From Candidatus Wolframiiraptor sp. (GTDB lineage: Archaea > Thermoproteota > Nitrososphaeria_A > Caldarchaeales > Wolframiiraptoraceae), in NCBI GenBank assembly GCA_003660635.1, contig QMUP01000076.1, positions 1 to 5,449 on the forward strand: a stretch of DNA of 5,449 nucleotides, in the 5' to 3' direction. Made by a program: the position numbers and the translations under genes. Position 1 is the first letter of the stretch. Each line of letters opens with the position of its first letter. Positions 1 through 4,938 of this stretch are shown here, piece after piece. The notes under the pieces were generated by a model. It was not told the origin of the DNA. It was given only the letters and a program-made list of their open reading frames with translations, and searched no databases.

Positions 1-803
1 CTATCGACTTCACCGATCTTCCCGACCCTCGCCCAACATTCAACAACGGCAATCGGGCAGGAGATTATCCTTCCGTCCGTGAGTATTGTGAAAGTATCTG
101 CCCCAGATCCACATGGAGGGTACGGTCCTCCATAAATTATCCTCTTCAAAGTGCCCTGAAATGGGGCTATTCCATTGACCACACCTTTCCGCATGGCTTT
201 AACCCAATCCCAGAAGAGCTTCTCGAGACCGGGTTTATAGGATTCATTTATCCAGCCCCATAGATTATTCCATTCATTTCTATCCACCCAGATCATGCTG
301 AGCTGCCAGTGAACGTGATCGAAAAGACCTAGGTTTAGGAGGTGGGTAACATCGGCGTAAATGTCAGAGTCTTGGGTTACCGCCATCCTCGCAACAAGGT
401 CGCCTTGGAAGCCTCTTGCTCGAAGTAGCTTGGCACCTCTAATCACGGAATCATAAACTCCACTACCCCTATTCTTGTCTGTAATAGTTTTACGGCCGTC
501 AATCGACAGTAGAATCGTGTCGATCTTTTTTAGAATTTCATCATCTAACCTGTCTATGAGAAGACCGTTCGTTTGGATTATGTAATGTGCGGCGTCGAAA
601 GTTTCCATGACTTCTCTTATGAAGTCCATGTTAAGGAGTGGTTCACCGCCATAAAATGCTATGGAATCTCCCTCTCTAAATAATTCCTCTAAAAGTCTCA
701 GAGGATATTTAACATCCCATGGAACGATTTGTGGGTCGAAGCTTCCCCCGCAATACCGACATTTTAGATTACAGCGTCCAGTCGTGTAGAGTATGAAGAG
801 CAT
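1..803 (-). CDS. Radical SAM protein, putative peptide-modifying (SPASM/twitch-type) enzyme, 3' end outside window
   Basis: The first 267 codons are present; the gene runs off the left edge with no stop. The radical SAM cluster motif CNLKCRYC begins at residue 11 (Cys11, Cys15, Cys18 bind a 4Fe-4S cluster that cleaves S-adenosylmethionine). It is followed by the SAM-contacting GGEP (52-55), TNG (78-80) and SIDG (100-103). Further Cys residues at 231, 249 and 256, with TDGRIISCP around 242-250, look like the start of a SPASM/twitch auxiliary-cluster domain. This layout, with almost no residues before the first Cys, fits archaeal radical SAM families annotated as putative peptide-modifying enzymes (TIGR04083/TIGR04084 type); the exact family is inferred. 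Residues 166-200 contain seven Trp. The ATG at 803 is chosen because it sits ten residues before the Cys motif and about 32 bases downstream of a TATA-like box. It lies 42 bases after the etf-dehydrogenase operon on the same strand, so read-through is possible. No precursor peptide gene is visible. The substrate is unknown. Confidence 0.88.
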   Translation of the reverse strand, partial: MLFILYTTGRCNLKCRYCGGSFDPQIVPWDVKYPLRLLEELFREGDSIAFYGGEPLLNMDFIREVMETFDAAHYIIQTNGLLIDRLDDEILKKIDTILLSIDGRKTITDKNRGSGVYDSVIRGAKLLRARGFQGDLVARMAVTQDSDIYADVTHLLNLGLFDHVHWQLSMIWVDRNEWNNLWGWINESYKPGLEKLFWDWVKAMRKGVVNGIAPFQGTLKRIIYGGPYPPCGSGADTFTILTDGRIISCPIAVVECWARVGKIGEVD

Positions 804-832
804 TTTTCAAGGAAATGAAATATGGTTTAGGA

Positions 833-838
833 TTTAAA
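833..838 (-). promoter_or_regulatory. TATA-like box for the radical SAM gene
   Basis: On the minus strand this reads TTTAAA, inside ATTTTAAATC. Its centre is about 32 bases upstream of the ATG at 803, which would place transcription start near 809 and give a leader of only a few bases. No Shine-Dalgarno sequence precedes the ATG, which agrees with a nearly leaderless transcript. It lies just downstream of the dehydrogenase stop codon, so the radical SAM gene may have its own promoter as well as read-through from the operon. The call rests on position and AT content only. Confidence 0.4.
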
Positions 839-845
839 ATAATAT

Positions 846-2222
846 TCAGGGGAGGATTTTATCGGGGTTTAGGATGTTGTTTGGGTCGAATACCTGCTTT
901 ATAGCTTTCATCAGCTCCAAGGCCTTTTTATCGAGATATTTTTGGATGCTTTTCTTTCTGGTGTATCCGATTCCATGTTCTCCTGTTATTGTGCCTCCGA
1001 GTTCCACGGCCTTCTTATAGATCTCATCTCTCAGCCTATCGTACTCTTCCTGAGTCCATCCCTCTTCCTTCATTATATGTATGTGTAGGTTTCCATCGCC
1101 AGCGTGACCGAAGACCGGGAGATATGTGTTGTATTTTTTGCCGAGTTCTTCGGTTGCCTTTATGAGTTCTACGAGCTGAGCTGGAGGAACCGTCGTATCC
1201 AAGATGTCTATTAGATTGGACCTTAAAGCGGAGTAAATCTCGCTTCTGATTTTAAGTATCGTCTCCTGTTCCTCCCTGCTCTCGGCCAATAATGGCTCGA
1301 GTGAACCTAATCTCTCGCAGAGATTCATCAATTTTTCACAGGCATCATATAATGCGGCTTCACTAGTCTCTGTGAGGATCAGCATGAGTTGATGGTCTCC
1401 CTCTTTACAGGGCCACGTTAGACCGAGCTGTTGGGCCGTTTTTTCTATGAGATCTCTCTCCATATATTCTATTGCAAGTGGTATGATTCCCTCGTGGAAT
1501 ATCGCGGGGACGGCTTTAAGCGCGGTCTCCCTATCCTTAAATGGTACCACTATAGTCGCGCTGGCCGCGGACTTCGGTTGGAGCCTTATCCAGGCCTTTG
1601 TTATTACGCCGAGAGTTCCCTCGCTTCCAATTATAAGATGCATCAGATCGTATCCGGCGTTATTCTTCACGAGTTTTCCGCCGAGGGTCAGTATCTCTCC
1701 GGTTGGTAAGACGACCTCCATTCCCTTCACGTAATTTCTCATAACCCCGGTTTTTATCGCCCTAACTCCTCCAGCGTTACAAGCCAATAATCCGCCTATC
1801 TGTGCTCCCTCGTCTCCTGGATGGAGCGGGAAAAAGAGCCCGGCGTCCTCCGCGGCCTTTATGAGGTCCGCGAGGGTAGCTCCCGCTTCAGCCTCTGCGA
1901 TTAAATTTTCTTTGTCGACTACGATTTTATTCATTCTCTCTAGGGATAGGACTATTCCGCTTAGAGTCGGTACGCATGCTCCGACGAGCCCCGTTCCTCC
2001 ACCTCTTGGGAAGACCGGAATCTTATATCGATTCGCGAGCTTAATTATCTCTGAGACTTCCCTTGTATTCCCGGGTTTAACCACGACTACGTCCTCGGAT
2101 GCTTTGGGCAACATGGGCGGAGGCGTTTCATCATAGAGGTATCCTTGAATTCTATCCTCACCTGTTACAACCCAATCTTCTCCGACAATCGAGCGGAGTT
2201 CTGAAAGGATTTCCTCCCTCAA
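846..2222 (-). CDS. glcD: FAD-linked 2-hydroxyacid dehydrogenase (GlcD/LctD/D-lactate dehydrogenase family), Etf-coupled
   Basis: This 458-residue protein has the length and two-domain layout of the GlcD/D-LDH family: an N-terminal FAD_binding_4 domain (about 40-180) and a C-terminal FAD-oxidase C domain (about 215-456). FAD-contact motifs are PRGGGTGLVG (72-81), HPGDEGAQIGG (134-144) with CNAGG (148-152), and IIGSEGTLGVIT (197-208). The metal-site motifs HAGDGNLHIH (373-382) and GEHGIGYTRK (414-423) mark enzymes that oxidise D-2-hydroxyacids such as D-lactate, glycolate or 2-hydroxyglutarate; the substrate cannot be told from motifs. The position after etfB-etfA, as in bacterial lctBCD, suggests electrons pass to EtfAB. 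No Cys-rich iron-sulfur domain and no glcF-like partner is visible. Translation starts at TTG 2222, overlapping the etfA stop (TTGA). That start keeps the conserved N-terminal helix, and a GGGGTGA sequence sits seven bases upstream. It is a cytoplasmic protein with no signal peptide. The symbol denotes the family, not a proven substrate. Confidence 0.93.
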   Translation of the reverse strand: MREEILSELRSIVGEDWVVTGEDRIQGYLYDETPPPMLPKASEDVVVVKPGNTREVSEIIKLANRYKIPVFPRGGGTGLVGACVPTLSGIVLSLERMNKIVVDKENLIAEAEAGATLADLIKAAEDAGLFFPLHPGDEGAQIGGLLACNAGGVRAIKTGVMRNYVKGMEVVLPTGEILTLGGKLVKNNAGYDLMHLIIGSEGTLGVITKAWIRLQPKSAASATIVVPFKDRETALKAVPAIFHEGIIPLAIEYMERDLIEKTAQQLGLTWPCKEGDHQLMLILTETSEAALYDACEKLMNLCERLGSLEPLLAESREEQETILKIRSEIYSALRSNLIDILDTTVPPAQLVELIKATEELGKKYNTYLPVFGHAGDGNLHIHIMKEEGWTQEEYDRLRDEIYKKAVELGGTITGEHGIGYTRKKSIQKYLDKKALELMKAIKQVFDPNNILNPDKILP

Positions 2223-3208
2223 GACCCACTCACCCCTTTAATTCTCTTTATCATCGAAATAAGTTTTGGCACGACCTCGTATAAGTCCCCAACTACGCCA
2301 TAGTCCGCGTGCCTGAATATAGGCGCCGAGGGATCTATGTTTATAGCAACTATTATCTGCGAGTCCCTCATGCCGGCTAAATGCTGTGGAGAGCCCGAGA
2401 TACCGCATGCTATATAGAGCTTGGGTTTAACGGTGTTCCCGCTGAACCCGACTTGATGTTCTTTCGCGATCCATCCTTCATCAACTAATGGTCTGCTGAC
2501 CCCCAATACTCCGCCCAATAACTTGGCCAACTCTTCTAGCATCTTTAGATCTTCCTTATTTTTTAAACCCCTGCCACCGGATACTATGACCTCGGCGTCG
2601 GCAATGTTTACGGTTCTCTTGGAGATTCTTCCAAGGCTCTTTATCCTAGTGTCGATTTTCTCTGGGGGATTCTTAATCACGATCTCTCCCTTCCTGCTTT
2701 CATCTCGTTTAGGCATAGGCATGACCTTGTATCTGATTGTCGACATAATCGGCTTGCTCGTGGTCTTTATATGGGCCAAGATGTTTCCGGTGAAGGCGGG
2801 TCTAATCTGGATGAGGTTGCCCTCCTCATCTACTCGAAGATCTGTACAGTCGGCTGTCAATCCAGTATCGAGAGCGGCGGCGACTCTAGGAGCTAAGCTC
2901 CTACCGAGGGGCGTGGCTCCTATGAGGAATATCTCCGGGTCAATTTCCTTTACCAGGTCGACTAAGATGTCCTTGTATGTTAGGACGTTGAAATCTTTTA
3001 GGTGCTCGCTATCATAGACGTAGACTTTATCGGCTCCGTAGTAAATGAGTTCTTTTGCACGATCCTTAACATCAAATCCGATTATCACGCTCCAGACCTC
3101 GAGCCCGAGTTTCTCAGCGATTTCCCGCGCCTTACCCAGTAATTCAAATGATACGGGATGTATTCTTGAATCCGAGGTCTCGGCATAGACGAGGATCCCG
3201 CTGGTCAT
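2219..3208 (-). CDS. etfA: Electron transfer flavoprotein, alpha subunit (EtfA)
   Basis: This 329-residue protein is the usual length for a plain EtfA. The N-terminal nucleotide-binding-like domain includes ATPLGRSLAPRVAA (98-111), TGLTADCTDL (115-124) and RPAFTGNI (136-143). The C-terminal FAD domain is well preserved: SGGRGLKN (210-217), SRPLVDEGW (238-246), QVGFSGNTVKPKLYIA (252-267), GISGSPQH (269-276), and NIDPSAPIF (290-298) followed by ADYGVVGDL (301-309). It forms the EtfAB heterodimer that carries electrons between the adjacent dehydrogenase and an acceptor. It lacks the N-terminal ferredoxin-like 4Fe-4S domain present in Acetobacterium LctC: the chain begins directly with GILVYAE and the few Cys are scattered. 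The ATG at 3208 overlaps the etfB stop (ATGA), and a purine-rich GGAAGGGGGG stretch lies upstream, so translational coupling is likely. The stop overlaps the dehydrogenase TTG start. Confidence 0.96.
   Translation of the reverse strand: MTSGILVYAETSDSRIHPVSFELLGKAREIAEKLGLEVWSVIIGFDVKDRAKELIYYGADKVYVYDSEHLKDFNVLTYKDILVDLVKEIDPEIFLIGATPLGRSLAPRVAAALDTGLTADCTDLRVDEEGNLIQIRPAFTGNILAHIKTTSKPIMSTIRYKVMPMPKRDESRKGEIVIKNPPEKIDTRIKSLGRISKRTVNIADAEVIVSGGRGLKNKEDLKMLEELAKLLGGVLGVSRPLVDEGWIAKEHQVGFSGNTVKPKLYIACGISGSPQHLAGMRDSQIIVAINIDPSAPIFRHADYGVVGDLYEVVPKLISMIKRIKGVSGS
2230..2236 (-). promoter_or_regulatory. Ribosome binding site of the dehydrogenase gene
   Basis: On the minus strand this reads GGGGTGA, seven bases before the TTG start at 2222. 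It resembles the archaeal GGAGGTGA sequence complementary to the 16S rRNA 3' end. It supports the non-ATG start and lies inside the last codons of etfA, so the two genes are probably translated in a coupled way. Confidence 0.55.
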
Positions 3209-4011
3209 GGCTTAACGAACCCCCCTTCCTTCAGTACCTCGAGTAATTTCTCCGCCGCGTCCTCTCCTCTGAAAATTATTCCCTTCCTATGCTCAACGCC
3301 CGGTATGACTACCTTCATCACGATAGTCTTCGAGCCTTTGATGCCAAATCGATCCGGATCCTCATACTGCGCTAAAGCGTCAGCATCCCAGATCTCTATC
3401 TGTTTCTTCCGTGCCTTTAAGACATCCCTCAGGGTGGGGAGTCTCGGGGTATTAAGTTCCCTCGTAACCGTCAGGAGAGCTGGCAACTTAACCTCATACA
3501 GATACTTATCTCCCATATCGGAGACCACGGTGATTTTATCGTCGGTCACTTCCCGGATTTCACATACATAGGCGACGTGGGGAATGTCTAAAACTTCAGC
3601 AACCTCAGGACCAACTTGACCCGTATCGCCGTCAACGGTTTTCTCGCCACATAAAATCAGATCAAATCCCCCAAGTTTCCTGATCGCGGCGGCCAAGGCA
3701 CGAGAGGTCGCGATCGTGTCGGCTCCGGCCAGTCTCTTATCAGTCAAGAGTATCGCCCGATCCGCTCCTCGCGCCAACGCGTCCCTGAGGCTAGACTCCG
3801 CCTGCCTGGGCCCCATACTTATAACGGTTATAGATCCGCCAAGTTTCTCCTTAAGCTGGACTGCCGCCTCCAAGGCGTGTAAATCAAATGGATTCGTCTC
3901 AGCCGGCGCAGAGCTCCTATCAATCCTCCCCGTCTCGACATCGAACCTCACCTTCTCGATATCTGGAACCTGTTTAATCAAAACAACGATCCTAAGTCCT
4001 TTCCCGCTCAT
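3205..4011 (-). CDS. etfB: Electron transfer flavoprotein, beta subunit (EtfB)
   Basis: From the ATG at 4011 the protein has 268 residues, a normal EtfB length. It shows KQVPD (13-17), NPFDLHALEAAVQLKE (40-55), GDTGQVGPEVAEVL (128-141), and the EtfB signature region around TRELNTPRLPTLRDVLKA (183-200) followed by RKKQIEIW. The DGDTGQVGP form of the nucleotide loop resembles Etfs that bind a second FAD and couple to NAD, rather than the AMP-binding loop of mitochondrial-type Etf; this is a family-level inference. It pairs with EtfA and is the first gene of the etfB-etfA-dehydrogenase operon. The reading frame stays open upstream to an ATG at 4080, but the extra 23 residues form a hydrophobic stretch never seen on EtfB and they cover the promoter. 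The 4011 ATG is 27 bases from a TATA-like box, consistent with a leaderless message. The alternative GTG at 4020 would add only three residues. Confidence 0.95.
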   Translation of the reverse strand: MSGKGLRIVVLIKQVPDIEKVRFDVETGRIDRSSAPAETNPFDLHALEAAVQLKEKLGGSITVISMGPRQAESSLRDALARGADRAILLTDKRLAGADTIATSRALAAAIRKLGGFDLILCGEKTVDGDTGQVGPEVAEVLDIPHVAYVCEIREVTDDKITVVSDMGDKYLYEVKLPALLTVTRELNTPRLPTLRDVLKARKKQIEIWDADALAQYEDPDRFGIKGSKTIVMKVVIPGVEHRKGIIFRGEDAAEKLLEVLKEGGFVKP

Positions 4012-4033
4012 CCCCAGCACTAATAAAAATAGC

Positions 4034-4043
4034 CATAAAATAA
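4034..4043 (-). promoter_or_regulatory. TATA-like box of the etfB-etfA-glcD operon
   Basis: The minus strand reads TTATTTTATG, centred about 27 bases upstream of the etfB ATG at 4011. That is the distance expected if transcription begins at or next to the A of the start codon. The bases directly before the ATG give no well-spaced Shine-Dalgarno sequence. A second AT-rich run (TTTTTATT, 4029-4022) is closer to the ATG and is less likely to be the box. Confidence 0.5.
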
Positions 4044-4101
4044 CATTAAATCTAGGCCATAGAAAGGGAAGAAAACCCAAAAAAGCCGCCTAGCGGGGCT
4101 G

Positions 4102-4112
4102 AAATATATAAA
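4102..4112 (+). promoter_or_regulatory. TATA box of the tRNA-Asn gene
   Basis: AAATATATAAA is the best TATA-like sequence in the window. Its centre is about 47 bases before the first tRNA base, which predicts transcription start near 4133 and a leader of about 20 bases removed by RNase P. It points away from the etfB promoter, so 4012-4153 acts as a divergent promoter region. Confidence 0.6.
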
Positions 4113-4134
4113 GAAGAGAAAAAAGGGGTTATTC

Positions 4135-4160
4135 CAGGGTTCAAATCGCGGCCGCCGGCG
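4135..4160 (+). repeat. Degenerate tRNA T-arm-like sequence, imperfect repeat of the tRNA-Asn 3' end
   Basis: CAGGG, then TTCAAAT (4140-4146), then CGCGG looks like a T stem, T loop and T stem, but two of the five stem pairs are mismatched. It runs into GCCGGCG (4154-4160), which is also the 5' acceptor strand of the tRNA-Asn gene. The tRNA itself ends with TTCGAAT (4218-4224), CCACC, and a closing GCCGGCG (4231-4237), so the two segments are similar apart from a one-base length difference. Part of the likeness comes from the near-palindromic acceptor sequence. No matching 5' half of a second tRNA is visible upstream. It could be a tRNA remnant, an old integration scar, or chance. Confidence 0.35.
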
Positions 4161-4237
4161 TAGCTCAGCTGGTGGAGCGCCGGGCTGTTAAAAAAGCAGA
4201 AACCCGGGGGTCGGTGGTTCGAATCCACCCGCCGGCG
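4154..4237 (+). tRNA. tRNA-Asn (anticodon GTT), intron-containing
   Basis: The cloverleaf can be drawn by hand. The acceptor stem is GCCGGCG (4154-4160) with CGCCGGC (4230-4236), all seven pairs matched. The D arm is GCTC (4163-4166) with GAGC (4175-4178) and an eight-base loop containing GG. The anticodon stem is CCGGG (4180-4184) with CCCGG (4203-4207), and the anticodon GTT is at 4187-4189. The variable loop is GGGTC. The T arm is GGTGG, TTCGAAT, CCACC (4213-4229). The discriminator is G4237, as expected for Asn, and CCA is not encoded. The anticodon loop is 18 bases long and becomes the normal seven (CTGTTAA) only if 4191-4201 is removed, leaving a mature tRNA of 73 bases. The G-C-rich stems fit a thermophile. 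The gene stands alone between etfB and the orphan gene. Confidence 0.96.
4191..4201 (+). other. tRNA intron (11 bases, position 37/38)
   Basis: Removing AAAAAGCAGAA restores a seven-base anticodon loop and places the intron one base after the anticodon, the canonical archaeal site. The unspliced RNA can form a four-pair helix, CUGU (4185-4188) with GCAG (4196-4199, one G-U pair). It is flanked on the 3' side by the three-base bulge AAA (4200-4202), cut between 4201 and 4202. On the 5' side, U4189-A4190-A4191 would be cut between 4190 and 4191. The remaining bases form only a short A-rich loop, so this is a relaxed bulge-helix-loop rather than a full bulge-helix-bulge. The archaeal splicing endonuclease would process it. 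Because of the A run the exact ends could shift by a base with the same mature product. Confidence 0.82.
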
Positions 4238-4267
4238 CATCCATCTCATTCTTCCATAGTTATGTGG

Positions 4268-4350
4268 TTTTTCCATTTGTTGATGAGTTGTTTTTCTTGA
4301 AGGGAGTTTTTGTCATTTTTATTTTTGGTTTTTTTGAGGGGGTTATTTTT
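4268..4350 (+). terminator. T-tract array after tRNA-Asn, probable archaeal terminator region
   Basis: Seven runs of five or more T occur at 4268-4272, 4291-4295, 4307-4311, 4316-4320, 4322-4326, 4329-4335 (seven T) and 4346-4350. Archaeal RNA polymerase terminates at such T tracts without needing a hairpin. The first begins 30 bases after the tRNA end. No coding region is supported anywhere in 4238-4446. The rest of that stretch is AT-rich sequence leading to the promoter of the next gene. Confidence 0.55.
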
Positions 4351-4439
4351 GTTTAATGCTCATCCATTTTCTTGCAATTTTGTTAAAAGGCATCAATAAT
4401 ACTTAATCGGAACTTCTTTGTAATAGTTGTGGCGCTTCG

Positions 4440-4447
4440 TTATTAAT
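4440..4447 (+). promoter_or_regulatory. TATA-like box for the orphan gene
   Basis: TTATTAAT is centred about 45 bases before the preferred TTG start at 4489. Transcription would then begin near 4469, just before the GGAGG ribosome binding site, giving a leader of about 20 bases. It overlaps the alternative upstream TTG at 4447, which argues against that codon as the start. A weaker candidate is TTTGTAATA at 4417-4425, which would fit a leaderless start at 4447. Confidence 0.35.
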
Positions 4448-4475
4448 TGGATAAAGACCAGAGAAGTAGTGGATT

Positions 4476-4480
4476 GGAGG
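4476..4480 (+). promoter_or_regulatory. Ribosome binding site deciding the orphan gene start
   Basis: GGAGG ends eight bases before the TTG at 4489 and is a perfect match to the core archaeal Shine-Dalgarno sequence. It lies inside the frame that would be coding if translation began at TTG 4447, so it favours the shorter protein. Confidence 0.55.
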
Positions 4481-4488
4481 GTTTAGGG

Positions 4489-4896
4489 TTGATTAGCCCG
4501 TTCGAGAAATTAGAGGCACTTGCACAGGGCTTCAAACTGCACGAGTTGATTCGTTATAATAACCTGAGGGGGATAGCCTTAGTTAAGGACCTGAGAACGG
4601 GCATGGAAAAAGTTTACTCATATTCTTATGCGAAGTTCCTCGAGGACAAGGGTTTGGCTAAAGTGCTCTCGGTGGGGCTAACGATAGAAGAAGTGACGAG
4701 GGACCGTGACAGGAAATTTGAATCCGTATCCAAATCAAAAAGGGATCCTAAAGCTATTAAGGCGATTGAAAGGGCTGAATCCCTATTAAAGATCTTAAAG
4801 TCCAGTGATTCAACGCAGAGTATCAAAAGGAGTTCCAACCTCGATTTCATGAAAATAAAGAATTCTCAAGGGGAGAAACCATTTACCGACTTGTAA
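4489..4896 (+). CDS. Hypothetical protein, small, basic, unrecognised
   Basis: I do not recognise this 135-residue protein. It has no predicted membrane segment, no signal peptide, no Cys at all and no known catalytic motif. The first part (about 1-65) mixes hydrophobic and charged residues, with FKLHELIRYNNLRGIALV (15-32) and VYSYSYAKFLEDKGLAKVL (42-60), and looks like a small folded domain. From about 70 it turns highly charged, with RDRDRKF (71-77), a likely helix KAIKAIERAESLLKIL (88-103), and a Ser/Lys-rich tail that is probably disordered. The overall basic charge could suit nucleic acid or ribosome binding, but that is only a guess. The frame is open from a TTG at 4447 (149 residues). 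TTG 4489 is preferred because of the GGAGG eight bases before it. It converges on the EVE gene, 19 bases separating the two stops. The steady codon use and clean promoter and terminator context suggest a real gene. Confidence 0.68.
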   Translation: MISPFEKLEALAQGFKLHELIRYNNLRGIALVKDLRTGMEKVYSYSYAKFLEDKGLAKVLSVGLTIEEVTRDRDRKFESVSKSKRDPKAIKAIERAESLLKILKSSDSTQSIKRSSNLDFMKIKNSQGEKPFTDL

Positions 4897-4906
4897 GAAT
4901 ATCAAG

Positions 4907-4938
4907 AGATCGAGATTAGGCTCGATCTTTTGCTTTTT
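4907..4938 (+). terminator. Hairpin plus T-rich tail at a convergent gene junction
   Basis: AGATCGAG (4907-4914) and CTCGATCT (4921-4928) form a perfect eight-pair stem with a six-base loop ATTAGG. It is followed on the plus strand by TTTT, GC and TTTTT (to 4938). This would end transcription of the orphan gene, whose stop is ten bases upstream. The hairpin overlaps the last codons and stop of the EVE gene on the other strand. The minus-strand side lacks a T tract, so it is not clearly bidirectional. Archaeal termination depends mainly on the T run, so the stem may instead protect the 3' end. Confidence 0.5.

Noticed and set aside
1431..2284. Several plus-strand open frames of 60-95 codons opposite the dehydrogenase
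   Set aside because: They mirror the codon bias of a strongly conserved gene on the other strand and resemble no protein family.
2523..3017. 164-codon open frame on the plus strand inside etfA
   Set aside because: It lies wholly antisense to a clearly conserved EtfA and has no recognisable protein features.
4012..4080. Upstream extension of etfB giving a 23-residue hydrophobic N-terminus that looks like a signal or membrane segment
   Set aside because: EtfB is a soluble cytoplasmic protein of about 250-270 residues, and the extension covers the AT-rich promoter. The ATG at 4011 gives the normal N-terminus.
3716..4093. Plus-strand open frame of 125 codons opposite etfB
   Set aside because: It is antisense to conserved EtfB sequence and runs across the etfB promoter.
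4084..4100. Small hairpin AGCC...GGCT around CCGCCTAGCGG before the tRNA promoter
   Set aside because: The stem is short and interrupted by a two-base bulge, has no T tail, and could occur by chance.
4052..4276. Open frame of 74 codons on the minus strand across the tRNA gene
   Set aside because: It is the antisense of the tRNA and its leader. The strings VDSNHRPPG and GGRDLNPG are well-known artefacts of mistranslated tRNA sequence.
4278..4300. Possible C/D box guide RNA because of TTGATGA near 4280
   Set aside because: The first base does not match the C box purine, and no CTGA D box follows at a suitable distance.
4260..4316. Tiny minus-strand frame of 18 codons starting with ATG at 4316
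   Set aside because: Its Lys/Asn/Thr-rich content simply reflects the T tracts on the other strand, and it has no ribosome binding site.
4626..4850. Minus-strand open frame of 74 codons inside the orphan gene
   Set aside because: It is antisense to a longer frame that has a good ribosome binding site, and it has no start signals of its own.
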